Of a DNA stretch of 64,000 nucleotides, positions 45,629 through 55,829 are shown piece after piece. The stretch comes from Turbatrix aceti. Lineage: Eukaryota; Nematoda; Chromadorea; Rhabditida; Panagrolaimidae. Numbering within the stretch: position 1 is the first letter of the stretch; the number at the start of each line of letters is the position of its first letter. The position numbers and the translations under genes were made by a program. The stretch spans positions 3,596,816 through 3,660,815 of the forward strand of contig OZ017769.1 of assembly GCA_963969345.1 (NCBI GenBank). Reading direction: 5' to 3'. The notes beneath the pieces are model-generated. The model did no database searches, was not told where the DNA came from, and saw only the letters and a list, made by a program, of their open reading frames with translations.

Positions 45629-48600
45629 ATGAATCTTCCTTTCGTCGTCGTCTTCGCCTGCGCCTTCCTCGCCCAGGCTCATGCTCTACGCCGTCCAAGT
45701 CACAAAGTCGATGATTCTGTGGCTCAGGTCCTCGACCTTCTAAACCAAGTTATTGACATACTCGATCCAGAACCACAAGAGGACGTTGATGATGACAAAG
45801 ATATAACCTACCCGTATCTTCAGGTGTCTGACCTTTCAAACCAAATCATCAATGTCATCCAGGAAATCGAGGATTTACTCATTCCCGTTAACGTGAATTA
45901 CACTGTTGCCTCCCTTTCTAATGAAACTCTTCGTCTCAATGAGACCCTGCCTCTTGAAGGAGCAAAGAATGAAAGTGTTGCCCCCCTTTCTGATGGTACT
46001 CTGCGTCTCAATTTAACTGAAGTTTCTGACACCCTGCTTCTCAACGAAACCCTTTCTCTTGATGGAGGAAAGAATGACAGTGTTGTCCAACTTTTTAATG
46101 GAACCCAGCGTTTCAATGAAACCCGTCATCGTCGTCCTTTTATTGGAACCCAGCTTCTCAATGCAACTCGTCATCGTCGTCCTTTTTATGGAACCCAGCG
46201 TTCCAATGAAACCCGATCTCGTCGACCTTCTGATGACACCCTGCTTCTCAACGAAACCCTTTCTCTTGATGGAGGAAAGAATGACAGTGTTGTCCAACTT
46301 TTTAATGGAACCCAGCGTTTCAATGAAACCCGTCATCGTCGTCCTTTTATTGGAACCCAGCTTCTCAATGCAACTCGTCATCGTCGTCCTTTTTATGGAA
46401 CCCAGCGTTCCAATGAAACCCGGTCTCGTCGACCTTCTGATGACACCCTGCTTCTCAACGAAACCCTTTCTCTTGATGGAGGAAAGAATGACAGTGTTGT
46501 CCAACCTTCTGATGGAATTCTGCGTCCCAATTTAACGGAACCTTTTGATGGAACCCAGCGTCTCAATGAAACCAATCAGCGTCGTCCTTTTATTGGAACC
46601 CAGCTTCTCAATGCAACTCGTCATCGTCGTCCTTTTTATGGAACCCAGCGTTCCAATGAAACCCGGTCTCGTCGACCTTCTGATGACACCCTGCTTCTCA
46701 ACGAAACCCTTTCTCTTGATGGAGGAAAGAATGACAGTGTTGTCCAACCTTCTGATGGAATTCTGCGTCCCAATTTAACGGAACCTTTTGATGGAACCCA
46801 GCGTCTCAATGAAACCAGTCAGCGTCGTCCTTTTATTGGAACCCAGCTTCTCAATGCAACTCGTCATCGTCGTCCTTTTTATGGAACCCAGCGTTCCAAT
46901 GAAACCCGGTCTCGTCGACCTTCTGATGACACCCTGCTTCTCAACGAAACCCTTTCTCTTGATGGAGGAAAGAATGACAGTGTTGTCCAACCTTCTGATG
47001 GAATTCTGCGTCCCAATTTAACGGAACCTTTTGATGGAACCCAGCGTCTCAATGAAACCAGTCAGCGTCGTCCTTTTATTGGAACCCAGCTTCTCAATGC
47101 AACTCGTCATCGTCGTCCTTTTTATGGAACCCAGCGTTCCAATGAAACCCGGTCTCGTCGACCTTCTGATGACACCCTGCTTCTCAACGAAACCCTTTCT
47201 CTTGATGGAGGAAAGAATGACAGTGTTGTCCAACCTTCTGATGGAATTCTGCGTCCCAATTTAACGGAACCTTTTGATGGAACCCAGCGTCTCAATGAAA
47301 CCAATCAGCGTCGTCCTTTTATTGGAACCCAGCTTCTCAATGCAACTCGTCATCGTCGTCCTTTTTATGGAACCCAGCGTTCCAATGAAACCCGGTCTCG
47401 TCGACCTTCTGATGACACCCTGCTTCTCAACGAAACCCTTTCTCTTGATGGAGGAAAGAATGACAGTGTTGTCCAACCTTCTGATGGAATTCTGCGTCCC
47501 AATTTAACGGAACCTTTTGATGGAACCCAGCGTCTCAATGAAACCAGTCAGCGTCGTCCTTTTATTGGAACCCAGCTTCTCAATGCAACTCGTCATCGTC
47601 GTCCTTTTTATGGAACCCAGCGTTCCAATGAAACCCGGTCTCGTCGACCTTCTGATGACACCCTGCTTCTCAACGAAACCCTTTCTCTTGATGGAGGAAA
47701 GAATGACAGTGTTGTCCAACCTTCTGATGGAATTCTGCGTCCCAATTTAACGGAACCTTTTGATGGAACCCAGCGTCTCAATGAAACCAGTCAGCGTCGT
47801 CCTTTTATTGGAACCCAGCTTCTCAATGCAACTCGTCATCGTCGTCCTTTTTATGGAACCCAGCGTTCCAATGAAACCCGGTCTCGTCGACCTTCTGATG
47901 ACACCCTGCTTCTCAACGAAACCCTTTCTCTTGATGGAGGAAAGAATGACAGTGTTGTCCAACCTTCTGATGGAATTCTGCGTCCCAATTTAACGGAACC
48001 TTTTGATGGAACCCAGCGTCTCAATGAAACCAGTCAGCGTCGTCCTTTTATTGGAACCCAGCTTCTCAATGCAACTCGTCATCGTCGTCCTTTTTATGGA
48101 ACCCAGCGTTCCAATGAAACCCGGTCTCGTCGACCTTCTGATGACACCCTGCTTCTCAACGAAACCCTTTCTCTTGATGGAGGAAAGAATGACAGTGTTG
48201 TCCAACTTTTTAATGGAACCCAGCTTCTCAATGCAACTCGTCATCGTCGTCCTTTTTATGGAACCCAGCTTCTCAATGCAAATCGTCATCGTCGTCCTTT
48301 TTATGGAACCCAGCGTTCCAATGAAACCCGGTCTCGTCGACCTTCTGATGACACCCTGCTTCTCAACGAAACCCTTTCTCTTGATGGAGCAAAGAATGAC
48401 AGTGTTGTCCAACCTTCGAATGGATTTCTGCGTCTGAATTTAACCGAATCTGATTATGGAACCCAGCGTCTCAATGCAACTCGTCATCGTCGTCCTTTTA
48501 TATGGAACCCGGCTTCTCAAATGCAACTCGTCATCGTCGTCCTTTTTATGGAACCCAGCGTTCCAATGAAACCCGGTCTCGTCGACCTTCTGATGACACC

Positions 48601-49488
48601 CTGCTTCTCAACGAAACCCTTTCTCTTGATGGAGCAAAGAATGACAGTGTTGTCCAACCTTCGAATGGATTTCTGCGTCTCAATTTAACCGAATCTGATT
48701 ATGGAACCCAGCGTCTCAATGCAACTCGTCATCGTCGTCCTTTTATTGGAACCCAGCTTCTCAATGCAACTCGTCATCGTCGTCCTTTTTATGGAACCCA
48801 GCGTTCCAATGAAACCCGGTCTCGTCGACCTTCTGATGACACCCTGCTTCTCAACGAAACCCTTTCTCTTGATGGAGCAAAGAATGACAGTGTTGTCCAA
48901 CCTTCGAATGGATTTCTGCGTCTGAATTTAACCGAATCTGATTATGGAACCCAGCGTCTCAATGCAACCCGTCATCGTCGTCCTTTTATTGGAACCCAGC
49001 TTCTCAATGCAACTCGTCATCGTCGTCCTTTTTATGGAACCCAGCGTTCCAATGAAACCCGGTCTCGTCGACCTTCTGATGACACCCTGCTTCTCAACGA
49101 AACCCTTTCTCTTGATGGAGGAAAGAATGACAGTGTTGTCCAACTTTTTAATGGAACCCAGCGTCTCAATGAAACCCGTCATCGTCGTCCTTTTATTGGA
49201 ACCCAGCTTCTGAATGCAACTCGTCATCGTCGTCCTTTTTATGGAACCCAGCGTCCCGATGAAATTCAATTTGTCAATGATGCCGATGGTTTTCCCGAAG
49301 ATGTACTAAAAACTGTTGCAGAATTCAAAGTATCTGAATCTGCAGCTCAGCTTGCTCTACAGGATCCACTGTTTCTGCTCCGTCTTGAAGGATACGTTTT
49401 CGAAAAATTTAATCAAGCAAATTTGAGTACGCCAATCGGTAAAGTACTTCAAGTCGACGATCTGTTGGATGACTACTTTATCTTTTAA
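45629..49488 (+). CDS. secreted sequon-rich repeat glycoprotein 2, with an internal frameshift
   Basis: The protein starts with MNLPFVVVFACAFLAQA, like the previous gene. A unique acidic N-terminal part (about residues 20-90) is followed by many repeats, then a unique C-terminus (RPDEIQFVNDADGFPEDVLK to DDLLDDYFIF). Repeats combine sequons (LNET, SNET, LNAT, KNDS, FNGT, NLT) with basic RHRRPF and RSRRPS motifs. No cysteine occurs after the signal peptide. The core is a 243-bp (81-residue) tandem unit. Near 48501 and 48520 two single-base insertions shift the frame by +2. As written, the protein from 45629 ends at 48688. The original frame resumes from 48502 to 49488 and carries the true C-terminus. 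It may be a real disabling change, an assembly error in the repeat, or a null allele. The intact length would be about 1286 aa. Confidence 0.8.
46440..48383 (+). repeat. 243-bp coding tandem repeat array
   Basis: The phrase GACACCCTGCTTCTCAACGA recurs at 46440, 46683, 46926, 47169, 47412, 47655, 47898 and 48141, exactly 243 bases apart. Adjacent units are almost identical at the DNA level. Shorter related units flank the array at about 46028-46440 and 48208-49255. Because 243 is divisible by three and the unit lacks stops in several frames, sense and antisense shadow frames also stay open. Confidence 0.95.
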
Positions 49489-50699
49489 TTGCAGCTGATG
49501 ATAAGCGCCTTCCGTAAGAAGTACGCATCTGTGGAAACTTTACTTTCGTTTTTGAATACCATCATTTGTTGCTTAATTTTTCTATTATAATTGCATGCAC
49601 AGACCACGTAAAGTATGTAATAAATGGTGCAGTGACACAGTATATGTTTCTACATTCCGATGCACACTTTTTGTTTATCGCGTTAATATCAAGGTGAATG
49701 CAAAAAGTAAACTACCGACAAAAATTGAAAAAAAAACATGATTCGTGACATCAATTTTACAAAATGCGGCAAATTTTGTAAAGTTTTTGATTTTCGCATC
49801 ATCGCTTTTTGCCTCGCTTCTTTTCTCTGCTGTGAGATACTTGTAATTACGCTATTATGCCCTTCTCACACGCCATGATATTGTTAAGGTACTGCTTCGA
49901 ATGTCGCCGTTCTCGTTCTCGATTTCTTCGCCCTTCTTGTCGGCCGATGTCGGGCTCCATCAGTCCTGGTAGTCAATGCACTCAGGCTTGTTGACGATAC
50001 CAAACTCGCCGTGGTCTATGTTCGCTTAAAAAGGCTGAAAACCAGAATGAATACACACGCGCAGAAAAAAAGGACCACCGAGGTACGAAACTCGAGGCGC
50101 GAGAGAGAAAAACTCCAAACCAGAGTTGTCGACCGAGCCGAGCATCGAGCCGAGCATTTCGAGCATTCGAGCGAGCCGAATGCTCGGCTCGGAGGATTCC
50201 GAGCCGAGCCTAAAAAATGACCCAAAAATGACGAAAAATGATTTTTTTTATGTCAAAACTAGGATATTTGTAGTTAATTTAGGCTAAATTCCACATTTCC
50301 AAACATGTTTTTTGTTAAAAAATAGTTTTTGTTGCCGCAAAAATTTTTTTCTAGGCGAAAATTGAGTGGAAAAAATTGCCATGCTCGGTTCGAGCGAGCC
50401 GAGCCGCTCGCTCGAATGCTCGGCTGTACATGCACGTAGTTTAATTTTCTTTATACTGTTAGCAAATTATGTGAGTCGTTTTCACAGCTAACCTTGGGAA
50501 TTCTCCCGGGAGATTTCGCCACCCTGGTTTTAGTGCATTGTTTTGGAGGCATTTCACAGAGTAATTTGCATATTTGTCGTTTTCAATGTATGATAATTTG
50601 CGCTTTTTTTTGCATGTGCGTACCTTTGCTTCTTTCGATCGGTTTTTGATCTCGCATTCGATTCCATTGTAATCAGATTGTATTTGACGGTATTCCTCG
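49489..50699. other. intergenic with palindromic GC-rich repeats
   Basis: At 50138-50210 and 50380-50425 there are opposed runs of GAGCCGAGCAT/ATGCTCGGCTC-type sequence, about 200 bases apart. They look like the ends of another MITE, but no target duplication is clear. About 50488-50525 is a fragment of the nested MITE family ending TTTCGCCACCCTG. A short coding-like remnant lies on the minus strand at 49960-50022. Confidence 0.5.
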
Positions 50700-52114
50700 A
50701 TGTCTTCACAAAATGTGGTTTCGGCGACGGCGGAATCTTTTGCCGACAACACTCAACCTGATTCTTTACAAAATCCGGGCTCTGGCGAAGATAGAACGCA
50801 AAGTGACTCGGCTGCTGCAGTGCCCCAAAATAACCGAAACTTTTTTGGTCGTCTGATAAGGGCCGAGAAGAAAACAAATAGACCGCGGAACATATCTCAC
50901 GATCACGAAAAGGACAGCAACTTCTCCTCTTCTCTGATGAAGTCAACACGTAAAAATGTTAGGAAGGAAAAGAGTAAAAAAGAAAAACCAAAAGAAAAGA
51001 TTTCTTCGACGGTTCCACAAAAAGAGAACTCGGTGAATACAGGCGCAGACCTTGTGCCTGCGGAGCCGGAAACGCCATCGCCTCCTGAATCGCCAACGAA
51101 GTCGAATGGTGGTCGTCTCATCTTCGGCGCCCTAGTTTTTGTGGTTCTCGCAATTTTGGGCACTATCGCTATAATTATTTTTGTAAGTTTTTTTTTCTTT
51201 TACGAATGTCAAATAAATGACGTTTTTATTACAGTGGGGTTCTTCTCCGCTCAAGCAAGCCAACTCTTCCTCGACGGTACCGTTGCCCGATGTGGAGTCA
51301 ATTCCTGAAGCGACAACGAACTCTCCAACCAGCATTCCGACAACGTCGTCGACGACAACGACGACCACGACGACGACAAGTACCACAACAACAACGACGA
51401 CGACTACTACTACTACCCTAGGACCAGATGTCTGTTTAAAATTTCGTTTTTTTGTTTAAATTGTTTTTTTAGTGCCAAATTTGCCTCGACAAAGCGTTCG
51501 GTGAGATTTCACTGATGGCAGCTAAAAACGGTTCACAGTTTTGTACCGGGCACGTCAATATGTCCGAGTTCAGGGCGTTCTGTTTGGCGCGAACAAGCTG
51601 TAAATCAGTCTGCTCCGGTTCTGGCATACAGTACTTTTACAACGAGTTTCGAAGAGTCATTTCTGGCGTCTGCGAGAACTCTTCAACTACGTCAGGAAGT
51701 CTAAACAGCAATGAAAGTTTAGAATCGAGGCTGGATGCGGACCTGGATAGCTGTGTCAGTCCTACGAAATTAGAAGTGAGTTGAATTTTTTTGTCGTTCT
51801 TAAAAAACCTATTTTCTTTGCAGATCTGCAATAGTTGCATAAACGAAACCAAAAAATATGTCAAAAATTCTCTGAAGAAATTTGATCACGAAAAGCTTTG
51901 CAACCAGAAAATCCTAATTTCTTCCGGAAATCACTTTTGCGACGATCGGAACAGATATTGCAACTATGAGTGCCCTGTGAGCAAGATCAACACGCTTCAG
52001 CTCTTCGACAACGAACTTCAAATTATCTACCCCGAGTACTGCAACATCTCAGCAAAGGCAGATCTGGAAGTTGAGGCTATGCTGAAAGAGGCATTTATTG
52101 TATGTAATCAGTAG
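50700..52114 (+). CDS. type II membrane protein with Thr-rich stalk and Cys-rich ectodomain
   Basis: Exons 50700-51182, 51235-51429, 51473-51775 and 51824-52114 join in phase 0 to give 423 aa. There is no signal peptide. A basic, Ser/Lys/Pro-rich cytoplasmic part of about 140 residues precedes one transmembrane helix (LIFGALVFVVLAILGTIAII), so the C-terminal part should face outside. It has a stalk of almost only Thr and Ser, likely O-glycosylated. A domain with CQIC, CTGH, CSGSG, ICNSC and CDDRNRYCNYEC motifs follows. I recognise no family. The donor of intron 2 is an unusual GTCTGT. The last codons overlap a GTATGT, so a further 3' exon is possible. Confidence 0.8.
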
Positions 52115-52253
52115 TTTAGATGAATAATACTGATTTTTTGACATAACTAATAAATAAGGCGACTTTTGTAAAAACAACGCTTTTATGGGATGGGTGACCG
52201 TGGAATTTGAAAAAAAAATACAAAATTGAAAAACAGAAAACGGGTGAAAAAGT

Positions 52254-52574
52254 TTACAAGATCGCAGCAATGCCGGCGAGGCCCTTGTCGAAGCGAAGGC
52301 GGTCGGCATCGATTTGCGTGCAAAGGTCAACTAGATCACCCAAATTTGAAATACTTACATTTTAGTAAAAAAAGGTGTGAAATCAGTACATCAGGTAAGC
52401 GACGAGAGCAAGCAGCGGGAAAGCCAGTAGCCTTGGCATGACAATCATTACGACGATGCACGACATGATGGCTAACGCGGCCGCTCGTCGGGGGTCCACC
52501 CAGTATTCCTCATCGTCGTCAACGACTTGGGGGCGATTAAAGTTGTTGTAGCTGTAGGAAGAAGGAACCGGCAT
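52254..52574 (-). CDS. small membrane protein, about 94 aa
   Basis: Exons 52574-52390 and 52353-52254 join in phase over a 36-bp intron. The N-terminus is polar (MPVPSSYSYNNFNRPQ), then acidic (DDDEEYWVDPRR). A long hydrophobic region follows (IMSCIVVMIVMPRLLAFPLL), enough for one or two membrane passes. A short C-terminal helix (DLVDLCTQIDADRLRFDKGL) ends it. If the very short intron is not used, the protein stops at 63 aa right after the hydrophobic part. Family unknown. It converges with the preceding gene, 140 bases apart. Confidence 0.6.
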
Positions 52575-53534
52575 CGATCAGACACGTAGGTAAACAATTG
52601 GAGCCTAAAAAAAAAGAACGTAATCGTAAAAAAACTGACATAAAACTAACAAAACACGACGGTCCTGAAAATCGAAACAAAACAAACGGCTTTCAAGTTG
52701 AAACTCCTGTCACGAAAACAGGCACGGTACATCTGCGGCATCTCGAAAAGAAAAGCAGCCCCAATTTTGAAATGTTTTGAGTCCAAGTTGTAGAAGACCC
52801 TAAGGGCAGTCTATAACCGCAATATTAGATTTTTTTTAAAATCGGATTCTGGAGATTTGGCTTCAGATGTGTTTTCATAGTTCTCCCCAAAAAAGAATGG
52901 CGCGCGCTTCGTTTCTAAGCAAAAAATCTGAATATTTGTTTACGGGGGTTTCAGAGGACAGGGAATACGGCAGCATACTCAAATTTTTTAAAAAACAACT
53001 GCAAGTATTTTTTTTTGGAAGTATTTGAATTTTGGCGTCACAAAATTGGGCTTTACCACGCCCAAAAAAAATAATCACCCATTTTCATATATCCTATCTG
53101 AAAGAGCGATTTTTTTGGCTCAACATGTAGTTTCCGTTAGAAAAATTTAGGGTCTGGAATCACCTTTTAGGTCCCGATTTGTCGTCAAAACGACCAAAAA
53201 ACCCTCTTTTTTGCGCGTGCGCGCGCGCGTGCGCACTTCCCGCCATTTTTTTGAGGGGGTTTTTGGTCTTCTTTTCAAGAGTCTCTATTTTCGTTTTAGA
53301 ACACCCTATTTCTCCTTTTTTTTTGTAGATAACGTCAGTTTTTCCAGTTGTTGTGACACATTTTTATTGGTTAAACATATGAAACCATCAATCAGTCAGT
53401 CATTGATTTAGATATCACACCGGGGAAACGTTTCCCCGGGGGTTGGGTTGCGGTTTTGATAAATAATGAGAGGGAGCGTTGCAGTAGTAATCACAGGAAT
53501 GCGGTTCGCGTCGAATCACTCACTTCCGTTCGCG
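52575..53534. other. intergenic, no gene recognised
   Basis: It holds an alternating CG/TG run at 53213-53236 with Z-DNA character. A perfect 20-bp palindrome, CCGGGGAAACGTTTCCCCGG, lies at 53420-53439, about 95 bases downstream of the septin stop. Confidence 0.5.
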
Positions 53535-54132
53535 TCAGTTGCGATTGAAGATGCTGAGTGTGCTGCTCTTCTTCTTGGCCTTCTCGAGCGGCGAGCCTCG
53601 GTCTCCGGATCCACCCGAGTCGTTGATGCCGGCGGCGCGCCTCAGCTCGTTGCACTCCTCGACGAGGGCCTGGAGCGCGCGGTGCTTCTCGTCGACGATG
53701 CGGCGATTCTCCTTGTCGATTTCCTCGAGCGCACGCGTCCGCTCGCCTATCTTGCGCTCCCGGGACGCGACTTTCTCCTTGAAGATGTTCTCCTTCGTCG
53801 CGCGCACCTCTTCGGCCTCGCGTTCGCACGTTTCGCGCTCCTGCTCGAGCTGTGTGAAGGGATCCCGGTCTGCTAAATTCCGGTTCACAGAGCTGTACAG
53901 AGTAGTAAATTTATTATCAGAATAAAGAAATTTATTCGTTTTCTGTACATACAAGAAAAAGCATTCGTGTAAAATTTTCGACAAGCTGTAAACTGTACAG
54001 AAAAAAAATGTCTTTTACAGACAAAAAAAAATTTGAATTGACAACAAATCGTTTTTCTTTTCACAAACCTTTGCTACTTTTTTGCAAAAGTTATCATTTT
54101 TCATTTGCGAAGTGAAACGTATACGTTTCGAT

Positions 54133-54184
54133 TGTTTCCGCCTTTCAAAAAATACTTATAAGCATTTTTTGAAAAGCGGAAACA
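54133..54184. repeat. 52-bp hairpin with 21-bp arms
   Basis: The arm at 54133-54153 pairs with 54164-54184 with one mismatch around a ten-base loop. It lies in the septin intron. It could be a small folded element or a miRNA-like precursor, though the loop is small and the arms are short. Confidence 0.6.
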
Positions 54185-54461
54185 AACTTTTTAGGTGGAT
54201 TCTGCCGTGAGTTTTGTTTCAAAAAAGGGAATACAACATTTTTCCGTTTTTTCAGGTACTTTGCTTAGCAAAGTAGCAGTTTGCTATTAGTAATATCGGG
54301 GTTTCAGGTTTTTTGAGGTTTTGGTGAGTTGTTTTTTTTTGTGAAAAATATACACTGGGCAAATAATTTTTGTCCTTTTTTAAAAACGTAGTTTCCGTTG
54401 GCTAGCCAAGCTGCGTTCTAATGAACTCGTACGTTCACTAGAAGTCATATAGAATCTCAAC

Positions 54462-54805
54462 CAAGGCATAAAATGGGCCTCGAAATCAGGCCACCGGCCG
54501 GCCTAAATTTTTAGGCCGAAGCCGAGGTGGCCGCGGCCTACTTTTTGAAAATTTTTTTTTGCATTATTTTAGGGTTATTTTTGCAAATTCGGAAAACAAA
54601 TTTTTTGTAAACAATAATGTTATGAAAAAAATGCATAATAATAAATTTTCCTGTAGTAAAAAGTAAAAAAAAAACGAATGAAACACAAAAACGTCAGAAA
54701 ATCATACTTTTTTTTGAAAAAAATCTCCTTTCGAATTTTTTTCCGGCTTTTCCCGGCTTCACCGGCCGGCCTTGAATCGAAAAGTCGGCCGGATTTTATG
54801 CCTTG
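54462..54805. mobile_element. hAT-type MITE, 344 bp
   Basis: Terminal inverted repeats CAAGGCATAAAAT (54462-54474) and ATTTTATGCCTTG (54793-54805) are flanked by an 8-bp duplication ATCTCAAC (54454-54461, 54806-54813), which fits nTnnnnAn. Subterminal GGCCGGCC-type palindromes enclose an AT-rich core. No coding capacity. A fragment with the same end lies near 43724. Confidence 0.88.
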
Positions 54806-55122
54806 ATCTCAACCACGAAAACAACGAAGAACAGAAAGAATTTCGTTGCAATGCCATTAAAAAAATGGTTGACGGCCTGTGAGAATAAAGTGCACACTAG
54901 TCCACAACAGCGCACTAATCGCAAGCGCGCTTGCTCATTTTTGGTACCAAAATGAGTGTATGTTGCGCGAATTGATATTGTGAAGCCAAAAAAATAGATA
55001 AAAATTCGTCATTTACATCATTTTGTAGACCGAAAAATTTTATAGAAGATGATTTATCTCGTTTTGCTATGCAGTGCTTTACCTCATAACATCAGGCGCT
55101 TAAACAAGTAGTGTTCGGGAGA

Positions 55123-55157
55123 ATAATTACCGTATGATCCGGAAATACGGTAATTAT
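55123..55157. repeat. perfect 13-bp inverted repeat
   Basis: ATAATTACCGTAT at 55123-55135 is mirrored at 55145-55157 around a nine-base spacer. TACGGTAATT-like words recur elsewhere in the window (about 28645, 61410, 61537). Confidence 0.6.
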
Positions 55158-55829
55158 ATGAAAATTTGGTTCTAGATAGAAAAGATACTGCTCTGTCGAT
55201 TGGTGATATTCACGTTTTCATCAAAGATCGAAAAAGGTTCGAATTTTTCAAATTTCCGGAAAAAAACTTTTTTTCGAAGATTTATCGATTCGATATCAAA
55301 AAACTGAGTACGCCATTCGAAAGGAAATTTAGTTTTTAAGATGTACTGAAATTTTCAGCTTTTTATCGACATTTTGAAGGGTCTACGCAGCCCTTGACGC
55401 CCTTGCACATCTGCTGGTAGCGGTAGTTCTCGTAGTGGACCGCGTGGGTGACGTAGATGAGGTCGACGAGATTCGACCGAATGATCAGGTCCCGCATAGC
55501 GATAAAATCGTTGTGGGACATGTTTTCAACTTCTACAGTACCCCACGCGTACCCATATGGGAGATGACTGCGCAGTCAACTCTTCCCTCTCACACCCCGC
55601 CCTCCAAATGTTTTTTGTTCATATTTATTTTCCTCGTATGTATGTAGCTGACATAATTATTTCTACCGTGTTTATCAGGCCGTGACTCAAAGCACTTGTA
55701 TCGTAATAGTTGACCACTTTGGCATGCAAAAAGGTTCCCGTTTGGTAAGATTTGATTGAGCTGTGTGTGTTTTTTTTCACTCGGTGGAAATCAGTAGGCA
55801 AGAAAGCAGTTAGTTGCAGCTGCTGTCAA

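Larger units (their letters stand above)
53535..55567 (-). pseudogene. septin C-terminal exons without the GTPase domain
   Basis: Exons 55567-55409 and 53892-53535 join in phase. The first encodes GTVEVENMSHNDF followed by RDLIIRSNLVDLIYVTHAVHYENYR, the end of the septin G domain (family pattern WGxVEVEN...CDF...R-ML-R...HYENYR). The second encodes DPFTQLEQERE and a long heptad coiled coil (about 100 residues) with a Ser/Lys tail ending STLSIFNRN. Septins are filament-forming GTPases of the cytokinetic ring. The P-loop, G3 and G4 motifs are missing. The next minus-strand gene upstream, the GPCR, begins only 263 bases away. Either the GTPase exons lie beyond 64 kb with the GPCR nested in an intron, or this is a truncated copy. 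The intron carries a MITE. Confidence 0.75.

Noticed and set aside
46440..48383. Possible CRISPR-like array
   Set aside because: Units are contiguous 243-bp coding copies without unique spacers, and the genome is eukaryotic.
46013..49269. Long antisense and alternative-frame ORFs across the 243-bp repeats
   Set aside because: They exist because the repeat period is divisible by three and the unit lacks stops in several frames. They have no signal peptide, no unique ends and no start context of their own.
55233..55248. GGTTCGAATTTTTC resembling a tRNA B box
   Set aside because: No A box or cloverleaf can be drawn around it. I found no tRNA in the window.
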